A DNA stretch of 64,000 nt from an uncultured Pelagibacteraceae bacterium (lineage in GTDB: Bacteria; Pseudomonadota; Alphaproteobacteria; Pelagibacterales; Pelagibacteraceae): the NCBI GenBank assembly GCA_902576785.1, contig CACGWC010000005.1, forward strand, positions 27,743-91,742, in the 5' to 3' direction. Numbering within the stretch: position 1 is the stretch's first letter; each line of letters starts with the position of its first letter. The position numbers were made by a program, and so were the translations under genes. Shown piece by piece: positions 52,912 through 62,892 of the stretch. A model generated the notes under the pieces. It had not been told where the DNA came from. It saw nothing but the letters and a program-made list of their open reading frames with translations, and did not search any database.

Positions 52912-52986
52912 GCGGGCATAGCTCAGTGGTAGAGCGTCTCGTTGCCAACGAGAAGGTCGTGGGTTCAAGTCCCATTGCCCGCTCCA
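52912..52986 (+). tRNA. tRNA-Gly(GCC)
   Basis: A complete cloverleaf: acceptor GCGGGCA/TGCCCGC, D-stem GCTC/GAGC, anticodon stem TCTCG/CGAGA with loop TTGCCAA giving anticodon GCC, T-stem GTGGG/CCCAT with TTCAAGT loop, discriminator T and an encoded CCA at 52984-52986. GCC reads the glycine codons GGC and GGU. A promoter-like TTGCTT-N17-TACTTT precedes it by about 20 bp. Confidence 0.97.
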
Positions 52987-53002
52987 TTATAGGAATTGTA
53001 TT

Positions 53003-53341
53003 ATGAGTGATTTAGCAAGTAAAAAATGTATACCATGTGAAGGAAATATCCCACCTTTCAATACAGAAGAAATTCATAAGTACTTGAAACAAGTTGATGG
53101 ATGGGAAGTTATCGAAGATAAAATTGATGGATTTCATTTAATAAAAAATTTCAAATTTGACGACTTTTTACAAAGTCAGGAATTTGTTAATAAAGTTGGA
53201 GAGATTGCTGAAGCTGAAGGACATCATCCCGATTTATGGTTTGGATGGGGTTACGCAAGAATTAAAATATTTACACATGCAATTAAAGGTCTTGCTGAGA
53301 GTGATTTTATTCTAGCTGCTAAAATAGATAAGATAAATTGA
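53003..53341 (+). CDS. phhB: Pterin-4a-carbinolamine dehydratase
   Basis: This enzyme dehydrates 4a-hydroxytetrahydrobiopterin formed by aromatic amino-acid hydroxylases. The 112-residue protein has NKVGEIAEAEGHHPDLWFGW with the family's EAEGHHP motif and the downstream tryptophan/tyrosine and aspartate. A phenylalanine hydroxylase gene is not in the window. The gene lies 16 bp after the tRNA and may be read with it. Confidence 0.93.
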   Translation: MSDLASKKCIPCEGNIPPFNTEEIHKYLKQVDGWEVIEDKIDGFHLIKNFKFDDFLQSQEFVNKVGEIAEAEGHHPDLWFGWGYARIKIFTHAIKGLAESDFILAAKIDKIN

Positions 53342-54901
53342 TTAGTGATTAAAGTGTCTTGTTTTAGAAAATACTAAAATAGTATTTGTTTGGTTAGCAA
53401 ATTTAATAATTTCTTTATCATTTTTTGAACCCGAAGGTTGTATGACTGCTGAAATACCTGCTTGTACCAATTTTTCTATACCATCCACAAAGGGGAAAAA
53501 CGCATCAGAGGCTGCTAAGATTTCATCACTATCGCTTATTTTCTGAAACTTTTTCATTTTATCAATTGCTATTTTGCAACTATCTAACCTACTTGGTTGA
53601 CCAGAGCCTATGCCTATTGTCTTGTAATCTTTTGTAATGACTATCGCATTCGATTTTACACTTCTGCATATATTAAATGCAAAAATAAGTTTGTTTAAAG
53701 TTTTATTCGTAGGTTTTAATTTTGATACAATTTTAAAATCTTTATTAGAAAAATATTGAGTATCTGGATCTTGAACTAAAATAGAATTAAATTTATTTAT
53801 AAAATTAAATTTAAAATTTTTTTCAACTTTACTAGAGTCAATTAACCTTAGGTTTTTTTTCTTTTTTAATAGTTTGAATGATTTTTTATCAAATCCATTT
53901 GCAACTATTACCTCAAAAAATATTTTATTAATCTCTTTAGCTAAACTAATATTTAATTTAAAGTTACATGATACAATACCACCATAGGCACTAATTGGGT
54001 CACTTTCTAAAGCCTCTCTAAAAGATTTGATTTTGTTTGGATTAATTGAAACCCCACAAGGATTAGCATGCTTAATTATTACTACACCATTATTTTTAGG
54101 CAAATTTTTAGATATGTTTAGAGCTGAATAAAGATCGTTATAATTATTGTAACTGAGTTGTTTTCCACTGATTTGAATAATTTCCTGTTTGTTATTTTGT
54201 GAATATATTGCCGCTTTTTGATGAGGGTTTTCTCCATATCTTGTCTTCTCAACTAATTTCCCAGAAAATATATTCTTGATTGGAAAAAGATTTTCTGACT
54301 TTTCATTGAAATAATTAAAAATTTTCGATTCATAATAAGCAGTTTCCATAAATGCTTCTCCAGCTAATTTTTCTCTAAAATCTATATTCGTCGATCCTCT
54401 ATTTTTATTTAATTCAGTAGCTAAATCTTCATACTGTTTTGAGTTACTTAGAACTACCACATCATTATAATTTTTTGCAGCCGATCTAACTATTGTTGGT
54501 CCTCCAATATCTATATTTTCGATTATATTTTTGTGACCAGAATTACTTAATAAAACCTTTTCAAATGGATAAAAATTTATAACTACTAAATCTATATTTT
54601 CATAATTATTAATTTTCATTTCTTTTTGATGCTTTTGGTTCTGCCTAATATTTAAAATTCCAGAATGAATTTTTGGATGTAAGGTTTTTACTCTTCCATC
54701 TAATAGCTCTTTTGAATTTGTAAATTTTGATATCTCTAAGCATTTAAAACCCAAGGTTTTAATTTTTTTGTATGTTCCACCTGAGCTTATTATTTTAATA
54801 TTATACTTTTTTAATAAACTTAATAATGGTTTTAAATTAGATTTATCTGACAAAGAAATTAAAGCAGTCTTTATTTTTACTTTATTTTTTCGAATACCCA
54901 T
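53342..54901 (-). CDS. purH: Bifunctional AICAR formyltransferase/IMP cyclohydrolase PurH
   Basis: PurH completes inosinate synthesis: formylation of AICAR and ring closure. The 519-residue protein has the N-terminal cyclohydrolase domain with ISSGGTYKKIKTLGFK and DGRVKTLHPKIHSGIL, and the transformylase part with IIKHANPCGVSINP, GIGSGQPSRLDSCKIA and AASDAFFPFVDGIE. It overlaps the heparinase-like gene by 25 bp. Confidence 0.97.
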   Translation of the reverse strand: MGIRKNKVKIKTALISLSDKSNLKPLLSLLKKYNIKIISSGGTYKKIKTLGFKCLEISKFTNSKELLDGRVKTLHPKIHSGILNIRQNQKHQKEMKINNYENIDLVVINFYPFEKVLLSNSGHKNIIENIDIGGPTIVRSAAKNYNDVVVLSNSKQYEDLATELNKNRGSTNIDFREKLAGEAFMETAYYESKIFNYFNEKSENLFPIKNIFSGKLVEKTRYGENPHQKAAIYSQNNKQEIIQISGKQLSYNNYNDLYSALNISKNLPKNNGVVIIKHANPCGVSINPNKIKSFREALESDPISAYGGIVSCNFKLNISLAKEINKIFFEVIVANGFDKKSFKLLKKKKNLRLIDSSKVEKNFKFNFINKFNSILVQDPDTQYFSNKDFKIVSKLKPTNKTLNKLIFAFNICRSVKSNAIVITKDYKTIGIGSGQPSRLDSCKIAIDKMKKFQKISDSDEILAASDAFFPFVDGIEKLVQAGISAVIQPSGSKNDKEIIKFANQTNTILVFSKTRHFNH

Positions 54902-56502
54902 TTAATGTCCAAACTTATATCCTTTGTTTTGCCTGATAAACATATATTTCGGTTTTCACTAGATAAATTTTTATTACCGAAATATATACCTGATTCAATA
55001 TTAATATTCTCACAGTTACTTGAAAATTTCCATCCAGAATTTTCAATTTCAATTAGTATAGTTTTGTTATCTAAAGTTTTTGTTAATTTAACACCTGGCT
55101 CCATATGGAACCTGATATCATATTTTTTTGATTCCAACTTATTTTTTGAAATTATTTTATCTGTCCCTATCAATTTATCTTTTTCTACAAAATATTCTAA
55201 AGATCTTTCATGCAAAATTCCCAATTTTTTTAAATAACCATTATGGGATGCTTTGATTAACCAATAGTTTTTTTCATTAACAATATTTTTGTCACTAATT
55301 TTCAAACCATTTTCTAGTGTCTTATAGCTTCTGCTATTTCTAAATGAACAACTTGAATGATTATCTATAATAAGGGTTGAATGGGCAGCTGTAGATTTTG
55401 AAATTAGATTTAGTTTGCTTTTATAATCCTGAAAATACCCAGAGTTGGAAATTAGTTTTTTATCTTTGTAAAAAAATTCAAATGAAAGCGCTCCACTTTG
55501 ATAATTATGTGAAAATCTTTTTTGGGGAGAATTTCCAATATCCATAGCAAGAATGCAATTTTTATTCTTCAAAATAGCATATCCTCCAACTTCATTATTC
55601 GAATTTTCAAATTTATATTTGTATAGTGATAGATATTTGTTAAATTCTTTTAAGTCACTTTGGTGATTTCCATTAAAAAGTAAACTTTGTTCAGGTTTTG
55701 AGAAAATCACATAAGATTTTCCGAGATAGAAAATTATTTCATCAAGGTACTCAGGAATATTACTAAAAGATTCCTTTAATAATTCTCTAACAAGAACAAA
55801 ATATTTTAAATAAAAATTTAATTGTCTAATACTCCTTGTTTTTGGAAAATATTCATCATCAAAAGAGTTAATAATAATTTTTCTTAATAATTCTAAGCCA
55901 TAATTTAAAAATTTTTCATTTTCATATGACAGTCCTGTGATAATTATTGCAGTACAGCCCAATAATTTGTCATCAACAGATTGTGATTTACTTATTTCAT
56001 TTATTAAATGATTAATTTGCTTGTTTATAGAAAAATTAAATCGTTTTTTATATTTAGTGCCAGCTTGATCGTATGTTAATTTAGAATTAGCAATCCACGA
56101 TATTATTCTCTTAGATAAAATATCAATCTGCCATGTTATTGAATTGTAATTTTGATTTTTTTCAATCCATTTTTCGATAATTGATTGTGTAATATTTGAA
56201 GAAGATTTTAGATCAATACTGAATAGCCAATAAAAATTATTTAGTTTATGAAGGTTATTCTCAGTTAATAATTTATTTTCCCAAATATTATCTTTATCTA
56301 ATTCTTCTATTTTAATTTTTTTTTTATCGTATTTAATTAAACAACTCAGAATACTTAGACTTGGTCTATAGGTAATATTACTTATTTCAATCTTAGAAAT
56401 TTTATTATTATAAAGATTTGATTTTAAATATAATTTTCTTATTTGATCTTTAGTGGAGTAAAAAAATTCATTTATTGAAATTAAAGAATTTTTTAAATGC
56501 AT
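54877..56502 (-). CDS. Heparinase II/III-like protein
   Basis: The 541-residue protein resembles the heparinase II/III family found next to purH in alphaproteobacteria. The later half has the beta-sandwich and typical residues: GGYAILKNKNCILAMDIG, SFEFFYKDKKLISNSGY and TAAHSTLIIDNHSSC. No signal peptide is seen, so secretion and polysaccharide-lyase function are uncertain. An upstream rpe and downstream purH flank it, the usual order; the role is unknown. Confidence 0.8.
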   Translation of the reverse strand: MHLKNSLISINEFFYSTKDQIRKLYLKSNLYNNKISKIEISNITYRPSLSILSCLIKYDKKKIKIEELDKDNIWENKLLTENNLHKLNNFYWLFSIDLKSSSNITQSIIEKWIEKNQNYNSITWQIDILSKRIISWIANSKLTYDQAGTKYKKRFNFSINKQINHLINEISKSQSVDDKLLGCTAIIITGLSYENEKFLNYGLELLRKIIINSFDDEYFPKTRSIRQLNFYLKYFVLVRELLKESFSNIPEYLDEIIFYLGKSYVIFSKPEQSLLFNGNHQSDLKEFNKYLSLYKYKFENSNNEVGGYAILKNKNCILAMDIGNSPQKRFSHNYQSGALSFEFFYKDKKLISNSGYFQDYKSKLNLISKSTAAHSTLIIDNHSSCSFRNSRSYKTLENGLKISDKNIVNEKNYWLIKASHNGYLKKLGILHERSLEYFVEKDKLIGTDKIISKNKLESKKYDIRFHMEPGVKLTKTLDNKTILIEIENSGWKFSSNCENINIESGIYFGNKNLSSENRNICLSGKTKDISLDIKWVFEKIK

Positions 56503-56503
56503 C

Positions 56504-57163
56504 TTACATTGTTTTTAAAGTTTCTATATTTTTTTTAATATCACCGTCGTTTTCTTTAAAAATAGTTGTTCCAGACACTAATATATTTGCTCCCGCTGAT
56601 ATAACTTCTTTTGAATTAGAAAAATTTATTCCACCATCAACCTCAATATCAAATTTTAAATTATTATCTTTTTTTATTTGATAAAGTCTTTTAATTTTTT
56701 CAATGACTTCTGGTATAAATTTTTGACCGCCAAAACCTGGATATACGCTCATTATTAAAACTAAATCAATTTTATTTAGAATTTTTTCTATGACGTCTAT
56801 TTCTGTGTTTGGATTTAAAGATATACCTACTTTTTTCTTTAATTGTTTTATCAGATGAATTGACTCAATTAAATTATCAGTGGCCTCAGGGTGAATTGTT
56901 ATTATATCAGATCCAGCGTTAGCAAAACTTTTAATATATTTATGAACTGGTGCGATCATTAAATGTACATCAAAAGGTAATTTTGTATAGCTTCTAAGTG
57001 TTTTTATCACTGGGGGCCCAATAGTTATATTGGGAACAAAATGTCCGTCCATTACATCAACATGAATTAAATCCGCTCCACCATCTTCTAATCTTTTAAT
57101 CTCCATACCTAATTGACTGAAATCTGCCGAAAGTATTGAAGGTGAAATTTGTATATTTTTCAT
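56504..57163 (-). CDS. rpe: Ribulose-phosphate 3-epimerase
   Basis: Rpe interconverts ribulose 5-phosphate and xylulose 5-phosphate. The 219-residue barrel has SPSILSADFSQLGMEIKRL, LIHVDVMDGHFVPNITIGP with the metal-binding residues, and VDGGINFSNSKEVISAGAN with the second catalytic aspartate. It is 1 bp before the heparinase-like gene. Confidence 0.97.
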   Translation of the reverse strand: MKNIQISPSILSADFSQLGMEIKRLEDGGADLIHVDVMDGHFVPNITIGPPVIKTLRSYTKLPFDVHLMIAPVHKYIKSFANAGSDIITIHPEATDNLIESIHLIKQLKKKVGISLNPNTEIDVIEKILNKIDLVLIMSVYPGFGGQKFIPEVIEKIKRLYQIKKDNNLKFDIEVDGGINFSNSKEVISAGANILVSGTTIFKENDGDIKKNIETLKTM

Positions 57164-57210
57164 TAATAAATAAAAACTAGTACTATCAATTTTTGAATAT
57201 ATTTGAATTA

Positions 57211-57546
57211 TTATTTGCCAAATACTTTATAAATTTCTGCAGCTATTTCACTTTCTAATGGAAACGATAACATTCCCATAACAGAATAACCCATTAAATA
57301 AGGCATAAGATAAAATCTAAACATATAAAAAAACCATGCAACATAAAGTGGTACTAGTGGTCCTATAATGAAGCTAGGGGTTATGAATTTAAAAATTTTG
57401 ATTATTGGATTTGTATATTTTACAAAGACTTTCATAAAAAAAAATTCTGAATCTTCCTTTTGAAAAATATTCATTGCTGATCTTCCGATCAATGTCCACA
57501 TGATGATACCTAGAATATAATCTATTACTAAAATATATATTGGCAT
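57211..57546 (-). CDS. Small membrane protein, YggT-like
   Basis: A 111-residue protein with two hydrophobic regions separated by a polar loop: VIDYILGIIMWTLIGRSAMN at the start, then FVKYTNPIIKIFKFITPSFI, and LVPLYVAWFFYMFRFYL. The central 'NPIIKIFKFITP' resembles the 'PLLRPFRRI' loop of the YggT family. I am unsure of the family. It is encoded between the symporter terminator and rpe. Confidence 0.5.
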   Translation of the reverse strand: MPIYILVIDYILGIIMWTLIGRSAMNIFQKEDSEFFFMKVFVKYTNPIIKIFKFITPSFIIGPLVPLYVAWFFYMFRFYLMPYLMGYSVMGMLSFPLESEIAAEIYKVFGK

Positions 57547-57553
57547 TATTTTT

Positions 57554-57581
57554 TGAAAAAATGGGGGCGAATATCGCCCCC
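57554..57581 (-). terminator. Intrinsic terminator of the symporter operon
   Basis: An 8-bp perfect stem GGGGGCGA/TCGCCCCC (loop of three) begins 14 bp after the symporter stop and, read leftward, is followed by ATTTTTTC. It is one of the strongest terminators in the window. Confidence 0.88.
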
Positions 57582-57594
57582 AATAAAGTTTAAT

Positions 57595-59433
57595 TTAGTG
57601 TTGCTTACCAAGTATTGTCTTACCTGATGGAACACGAACTTCGTCTACCATTTGCTGTGTAGCTTTATCTGGTTCTTCAGTCATTAAACTTACTACAACC
57701 ATTACAACTAAACAGACCGACGCTCCGATTATACCAAAACGTAAATGGTCGATACCTAACCAAGGTGCATTACCCATAAACTTAGGATACACATAAATTA
57801 GGTAAGCTGTTCCTGATGCAAGACCTGCTATCATACCTGCTATTGCTCCTTGTCTTGTTGCTCTCTTCCACCAAACACCAAGTATTAATGGGAAGAACAA
57901 TCCTGACATTGCAAAGTCAAATGCCCAAGCAACTGCACCAAGGATACTAGTGATCCTCATCGATGCAATGTATGCTCCAGCGGCACCAATAACTATTAGA
58001 AGTGCTCTAGCAACTAACAATCTTTTTCTTACATCCGCTTTTGGATCAATGATTTTGTAATAGATATCATGTGATAAAGCGTTTGCGATAGCAAGAATTA
58101 GACCATCAGCAGTTGACATCGCAGCAGCCATTCCTCCTGCAGCAACTAGTCCAGAGATTACGTATGGTAATCCAGCAACCTCAGGAGTTGCTAGTACAAC
58201 TACGTCACCTCTCATAAACCATTCATTTAACTGAAGAATACCATCTCCGTTAAAGTCTGCTATGAAGGCTTGTTTTACATTAATCCAAGCATTTACCCAC
58301 TCAATTTGCATAATTTCAGCAATTGGTTTTCCAATAATACCTGTTGGTAAGTTTGGATCTATTAGTGAGATTTTGGATAATGTTGCAAGCATTGGCGCTG
58401 AAGTATAAAGCAATGCAATAAAGAATAGTGACCATGCCACTGATTTTCTTGCAGCTTTAACACTTGGAGTAGTGAAGTATCTCATTAAAATGTGTGGTAA
58501 AGAAGCTGTTCCCACCATCATACATAGTGCTAATGAAATAAACTTCCATGCAGCCATTCCACCTTCTGGCACACCTGCGTGTGATACAGCGATAGATTTT
58601 AGACCACCTGGTACACCTGCAGCTTTGACGTCTGCAGCAGCATTTTTGACTAATCCAAATTGAGCTTCAAGATCACCTAATCTAGCCACTTCCTCACCTA
58701 ACATAAAGTGTGGAAAGAAACCAAATCCAGATTTGTTACTAATCCAGAATACTGGAATTAGATAAGCAATAATCAATACTATGTATTGAGCAACCTGTGT
58801 CCAAGTTACCGCTCTCATTCCACCTAGCATTGAACAAAGTAAGATACTTACTAGTCCAACCCAAACTCCTAATTCAAATGGAATACTTAGTGCTCTTGAT
58901 GCAATTGTTCCTGTTGCGTTAATTTGAGCTGTTACATACGTGAAAGACGCCAATGTTAAAACAACTACGGCACAGAACCTTGCAAAGTTTCCGCCATATC
59001 TTGTTCCAATGAAATCTGGCACAGTATAACATCCAAATTTTCTCAAGTATGGTGCTAAAAGTGATGATACCAAAACGTATCCCCCAGTCCATCCGACTAA
59101 GAAAGCCATATAAGTATAACCACCAAAATAAATACCACCAGCCATTGCAACGAATGATGCACCTGACATCCAGTCAGCTGCAGTTGCCATTCCGTTAAAT
59201 ACTGTTGGCACCTGTCTTCCAGCAACATAATAAGCATCGACCTGAACAGTTCTAGATAGATACCCAATCAAGGCATATATACAAACTGTAAAGGCGACAA
59301 ACAAAATACCAATTGTTTTAGCAGTCATACCTGCTTGCTCCGCTATTGCCATCAATATGATGAATACAATGAAGCCCCCAGTATATGTTCCGTAAATTTT
59401 TGGTAGGTTGTCAATAAAATTGCCTTTAAACAT
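57595..59433 (-). CDS. Sodium:solute symporter, acetate-permease-like (large subunit)
   Basis: The 612-residue protein has about 13 transmembrane segments of the SSS family, with VDAYYVAGRQVPTVFNGMAT and DWMSGASFVAMAGGIYFGGY, close to the ActP-like VC_2705 group that is always paired with a DUF4212 small subunit. A perfect ribosome-binding site AAGGAGGATG precedes the ATG, and the start overlaps the small subunit's stop (TAATG). Near acs, acetate or another short carboxylate is the likely substrate; this is inferred. Its base composition is less AT-rich than its surroundings. Confidence 0.93.
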   Translation of the reverse strand: MFKGNFIDNLPKIYGTYTGGFIVFIILMAIAEQAGMTAKTIGILFVAFTVCIYALIGYLSRTVQVDAYYVAGRQVPTVFNGMATAADWMSGASFVAMAGGIYFGGYTYMAFLVGWTGGYVLVSSLLAPYLRKFGCYTVPDFIGTRYGGNFARFCAVVVLTLASFTYVTAQINATGTIASRALSIPFELGVWVGLVSILLCSMLGGMRAVTWTQVAQYIVLIIAYLIPVFWISNKSGFGFFPHFMLGEEVARLGDLEAQFGLVKNAAADVKAAGVPGGLKSIAVSHAGVPEGGMAAWKFISLALCMMVGTASLPHILMRYFTTPSVKAARKSVAWSLFFIALLYTSAPMLATLSKISLIDPNLPTGIIGKPIAEIMQIEWVNAWINVKQAFIADFNGDGILQLNEWFMRGDVVVLATPEVAGLPYVISGLVAAGGMAAAMSTADGLILAIANALSHDIYYKIIDPKADVRKRLLVARALLIVIGAAGAYIASMRITSILGAVAWAFDFAMSGLFFPLILGVWWKRATRQGAIAGMIAGLASGTAYLIYVYPKFMGNAPWLGIDHLRFGIIGASVCLVVMVVVSLMTEEPDKATQQMVDEVRVPSGKTILGKQH

Positions 59434-59690
59434 TAATCATCCTCCTTTTCGGTAAAACCAAACTCTTCATCGATTTTTTCCTGTCGATTTGCAAACCAAA
59501 AAATAAGGACCACAAATGCAATGATGGAACCTTGCGCACACATGTAATACGCTAATGGATATCCCATAAAACTTGAAGTGTTTAGGTCAGAACCAAACAT
59601 GAAGATCAGATAACCGAAAACAAACCAAATAATTAATGTAATTATCATTAATCCTTTGGTTTTTTCCCAGTGCTTTTCTTTGTTTGACAT
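59433..59690 (-). CDS. DUF4212 small subunit of the sodium:solute symporter
   Basis: An 85-residue protein with two transmembrane segments (LIIWFVFGYLIFMFGSD and QGSIIAFVVLIFWFANRQE) typical of the DUF4212 family, known to accompany VC_2705-type symporters. A good ribosome-binding site AGGGAGG precedes the start. It ends with an acidic tail EKEDD. Confidence 0.92.
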   Translation of the reverse strand: MSNKEKHWEKTKGLMIITLIIWFVFGYLIFMFGSDLNTSSFMGYPLAYYMCAQGSIIAFVVLIFWFANRQEKIDEEFGFTEKEDD

Positions 59691-59801
59691 TATTTTAATC
59701 CTCCCTATAGGTTAAAGATATAATTCATACTCATTTAAAGTGATATTTAAAGGGTAAAAAATGGCATATATTTATAGTAAAAGTTGTAATATCGGTTCTA
59801 A

Positions 59802-60431
59802 ATGGGCATCAAATACAAATTAAAGCTCAAAGATTTGAAATTTGAGTATTTAAAGGAATATTTCATTCCATTTTTAAAATATTTTAAAAAAACAAAAAAA
59901 ATTGAAAACTATTCTGATTTAAAAGAATTCATTCAAAAGAAATCTGCATGGGTAAGCCAAGTTACTCTATATGGATATCTTAAAACAAGAATGGGAGCAA
60001 AATATGTATTGATGTTTGAAGATGAGATATTTCTAGGTTCAATTAATAAAGCTAAATGGAATATTTACTCAACTGCTTTACAAGATTTAACTTTTTATAC
60101 TATCTCTTTTTTAAAAAATATCAGAAATCAACATGATACTGAAAAAGCAAATGAAATCTATTTTCAAATATTAGATAATGAGCTTCAAAAAAATGAAATG
60201 CCAAATGAAATTTATGAAAATGCGAAAAAAAAATTTCTTGATAGATATGAAAAAATTAATTGGAATGAATACCATGAGTCATTACCCTTTAATACTAGTG
60301 CTTTATCTTTATATGAATGGTCACCAATAGCTGAAGAGTTAAAATCTTTAGACAAAAAAATAGTTTTGAATTCTATGATCCTGAAATGGGATAATGTTAA
60401 AAAGGAATTTATAGAATTAATAAATATTTAA
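59802..60431 (+). CDS. Conserved-looking hypothetical protein (209 aa)
   Basis: The 209-residue protein has no signal peptide and no recognised motif. The first half is basic and aromatic ([18 protein letters not shown]), with a central [20 protein letters not shown] and a helical remainder. It lies between the divergent symporter and the convergent acs gene (4-bp overlap at the end). I cannot name its function; a link to acetate metabolism is suggested only by position. Confidence 0.5.
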   Translation: MGIKYKLKLKDLKFEYLKEYFIPFLKYFKKTKKIENYSDLKEFIQKKSAWVSQVTLYGYLKTRMGAKYVLMFEDEIFLGSINKAKWNIYSTALQDLTFYTISFLKNIRNQHDTEKANEIYFQILDNELQKNEMPNEIYENAKKKFLDRYEKINWNEYHESLPFNTSALSLYEWSPIAEELKSLDKKIVLNSMILKWDNVKKEFIELINI

Positions 60432-62449
60432 GTATTTTTTCTATTTTCAACTAAACTTTTTACAACACTTGGATCTGCCAAGGTAGTTGTATCACCTAAT
60501 TGATCATGTTCATTTGCAGCAATTTTTCTAAGTATTCTTCTCATAATCTTACCTGATCTAGTTTTTGGAAGACCAGGAGAAAATTGAATTAGATCTGGAG
60601 TAGCTATTGGACCAATTTGTTTTCTAACCCAAAGTTTTAAATCTCTCTCTAAATCTAAAGTTGATTTTTCTCCTACATTTAGAGTTACGTAACAATATAA
60701 GCCATTACCTTTAATATCATGTGGATATCCAACTACGGCAGCTTCTGCTACTTTCGGATGAGCAACAAACGCACTTTCTATTTCGGCGGTTCCAAGATTA
60801 TGCCCTGAAACAATAATTACATCATCAACTCTTCCTGTAATCCAGTAATATCCATCTTTATCTCTTCTGCATCCATCTCCTGTAAAATATTTTCCGTCAA
60901 ATTGAGAAAAATAAGTATCAATAAATCTTTGATGATCACCGTAAACTGTCCGCATCTGACCGGGCCAAGATTGTGCAATACATAACCGACCTTCAGCTTC
61001 TCCTTTCAAAACTTTTCCTTCTTTATTTACTATTACTGGTTTAATACCATAAAATGGTTTTGTTGCTGAACCTGGTTTTAAATTTATAGCACCTGTTTGT
61101 GGACTAATTAATATCCCACCCGTTTCAGTTTGCCACCAAGTATCAACAATTGGACATTTTGAATCTCCGATAGTTTTATAATACCATTCCCATGCTTCGG
61201 GATTGATTGGTTCACCTACGGTTCCTAATAATTTTAGTGATTTTCTAGATGTTTTTTTAACAGGCTTGTCACCTTCTCTCATTAAAGCTCTTATTGCTGT
61301 TGGGGCAGTATAAAAAATATTCACTTTATACTTGTCAACAATTTGCCACCATCTTGAACTATCAGGATAAGTTGGAATTCCTTCAAACATTATTGTTGTT
61401 GCACCATTTGATAATGGTCCATAAATAATATAGCTATGACCAGTTACCCAACCTATGTCAGCTGTACACCAATAAATATCTTTAGGTTTATAATTGAATA
61501 TATATTGATGGGTCATTGAAGCATAAACCATGTAACCACCCGTCGTGTGCATTACACCTTTTGGTTTACCAGTTGATCCTGAAGTATACAAAATAAATAA
61601 GGGATCCTCTGCATTCATTTCCTCAGGTTCACATTTATTCGAAACTTTTTTTGTCAACTCGTGATACCAAACGTCTCTTCGTTCATCCCAATTAATTCTA
61701 TTACCTGTTCTTTTGACAACAACACATTTTTTTACATTTGGACAATTTACTAAAGCCTCGTCAGCAATTGATTTTAGAGGTATAATTTTTCCACCTCTTA
61801 CTCCTTCATCAGCTGTAATTAAATAATCAGACTCACAATCATTTATTCTTCCAGAAATACTATCAGGGGAAAAGCCTCCAAAAATTATTGAATGCACCGC
61901 TCCTATTCTTGCACAAGCTAACATAGTATATGCAAGTTCTGGTATCATGGTAAGGTAAATTGTAACTCGGTCTCCTTTTTTAACTCCCAATTCTTTAAGT
62001 CCATTTGCAGCTTTTGAAACCTCTTTGTGCAATTCCTTATAAGAAATTTTCTTTTGAACCTTTGGATCGTCACCAACCCATATAATTGCAGTTTTGTCTT
62101 TATTTTTTTTTAAGTGTCTATCAATACAATTTGCTGATGCATTAAGAGTACCATCATAAAACCATTTTATTTTAACATCTGATTTACTATATTTGACATC
62201 TTTAATTTTTGTATATGGTTTTATCCAATTAATTCTTTTTCCTTCTTTTTTCCAAAAGCCGTCATTATCTTTTACTGAAGCTTTATATTTTTTTTCGTAC
62301 TGAGATTTATTTACTAGAGCTTTGCTAATCCAGTCTTTCTTTGTTCTATATATTAGCTCTTTTTCTTGCTTTGGCACAATAGACTTTACTTTAGATTTCT
62401 TTTTAGTGATTACTTTTTTCTTTTTTTTTTTAGTTTTTTTTTTTGGCAT
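60428..62449 (-). CDS. acs: Acetyl-CoA synthetase (AMP-forming)
   Basis: Acs activates acetate to acetyl-CoA through an acetyl-adenylate. The 673-residue protein has the adenylation motif [52 protein letters not shown] and the acetylatable lysine in [18 protein letters not shown]. The N-terminus is preceded by a tail of about 35 residues with long lysine runs ([18 protein letters not shown]), absent in typical Acs. The first in-frame ATG gives this tail. Confidence 0.97.
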   Translation of the reverse strand: MPKKKTKKKKKKVITKKKSKVKSIVPKQEKELIYRTKKDWISKALVNKSQYEKKYKASVKDNDGFWKKEGKRINWIKPYTKIKDVKYSKSDVKIKWFYDGTLNASANCIDRHLKKNKDKTAIIWVGDDPKVQKKISYKELHKEVSKAANGLKELGVKKGDRVTIYLTMIPELAYTMLACARIGAVHSIIFGGFSPDSISGRINDCESDYLITADEGVRGGKIIPLKSIADEALVNCPNVKKCVVVKRTGNRINWDERRDVWYHELTKKVSNKCEPEEMNAEDPLFILYTSGSTGKPKGVMHTTGGYMVYASMTHQYIFNYKPKDIYWCTADIGWVTGHSYIIYGPLSNGATTIMFEGIPTYPDSSRWWQIVDKYKVNIFYTAPTAIRALMREGDKPVKKTSRKSLKLLGTVGEPINPEAWEWYYKTIGDSKCPIVDTWWQTETGGILISPQTGAINLKPGSATKPFYGIKPVIVNKEGKVLKGEAEGRLCIAQSWPGQMRTVYGDHQRFIDTYFSQFDGKYFTGDGCRRDKDGYYWITGRVDDVIIVSGHNLGTAEIESAFVAHPKVAEAAVVGYPHDIKGNGLYCYVTLNVGEKSTLDLERDLKLWVRKQIGPIATPDLIQFSPGLPKTRSGKIMRRILRKIAANEHDQLGDTTTLADPSVVKSLVENRKNT

Positions 62450-62463
62450 GGGTTATAAATTAT

Positions 62464-62877
62464 TCAGATACTACCCATCTTCAAAATAATTTTCCAGCAT
62501 TTAGTGTCAATTGGCATGACAGATAGTCTGCTTTGTTTTATTAGTGCAATATCTTTTAAATCTTTATTTTTTTTAATATTTTCAAGAGAAACTGGTGTTT
62601 TTAGTTTGCTTTTAAACTTAACTTTTACTGCTACAAATCGCTTCTCTTTATCTGTTGGGTCGATAAATGCTGTTTTAATTACTTCAACAATTCCAACAAT
62701 TTCTTTACCAATATTTGAATGGTAAAAAAAACAAAGATCGTCCTTTTTCATTCTTTTTAAATTATTTGCTGCTTGATAATTTCTGACACCATCCCAATCT
62801 GCACCTTTAGTTCCAGCTTCAATTTGTTGATCGATAGACCAAACATTTGGTTCAGATTTTAATAACCAATAATTCAT
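62464..62877 (-). CDS. EVE-domain protein
   Basis: EVE domains belong to the PUA-like fold and are thought to bind modified bases in RNA or DNA. The 137-residue protein starts with the hallmark YWLLKSEPNVWSIDQQ and has WDGVRNYQAANNLKRMKKDD with FYHSN. It is the standard single-domain form, upstream of acs by 15 bp and 16 bp downstream of the glycosyltransferase-like gene. Confidence 0.92.
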   Translation of the reverse strand: MNYWLLKSEPNVWSIDQQIEAGTKGADWDGVRNYQAANNLKRMKKDDLCFFYHSNIGKEIVGIVEVIKTAFIDPTDKEKRFVAVKVKFKSKLKTPVSLENIKKNKDLKDIALIKQSRLSVMPIDTKCWKIILKMGSI

Positions 62878-62892
62878 ATTTTCAAATTAAAA

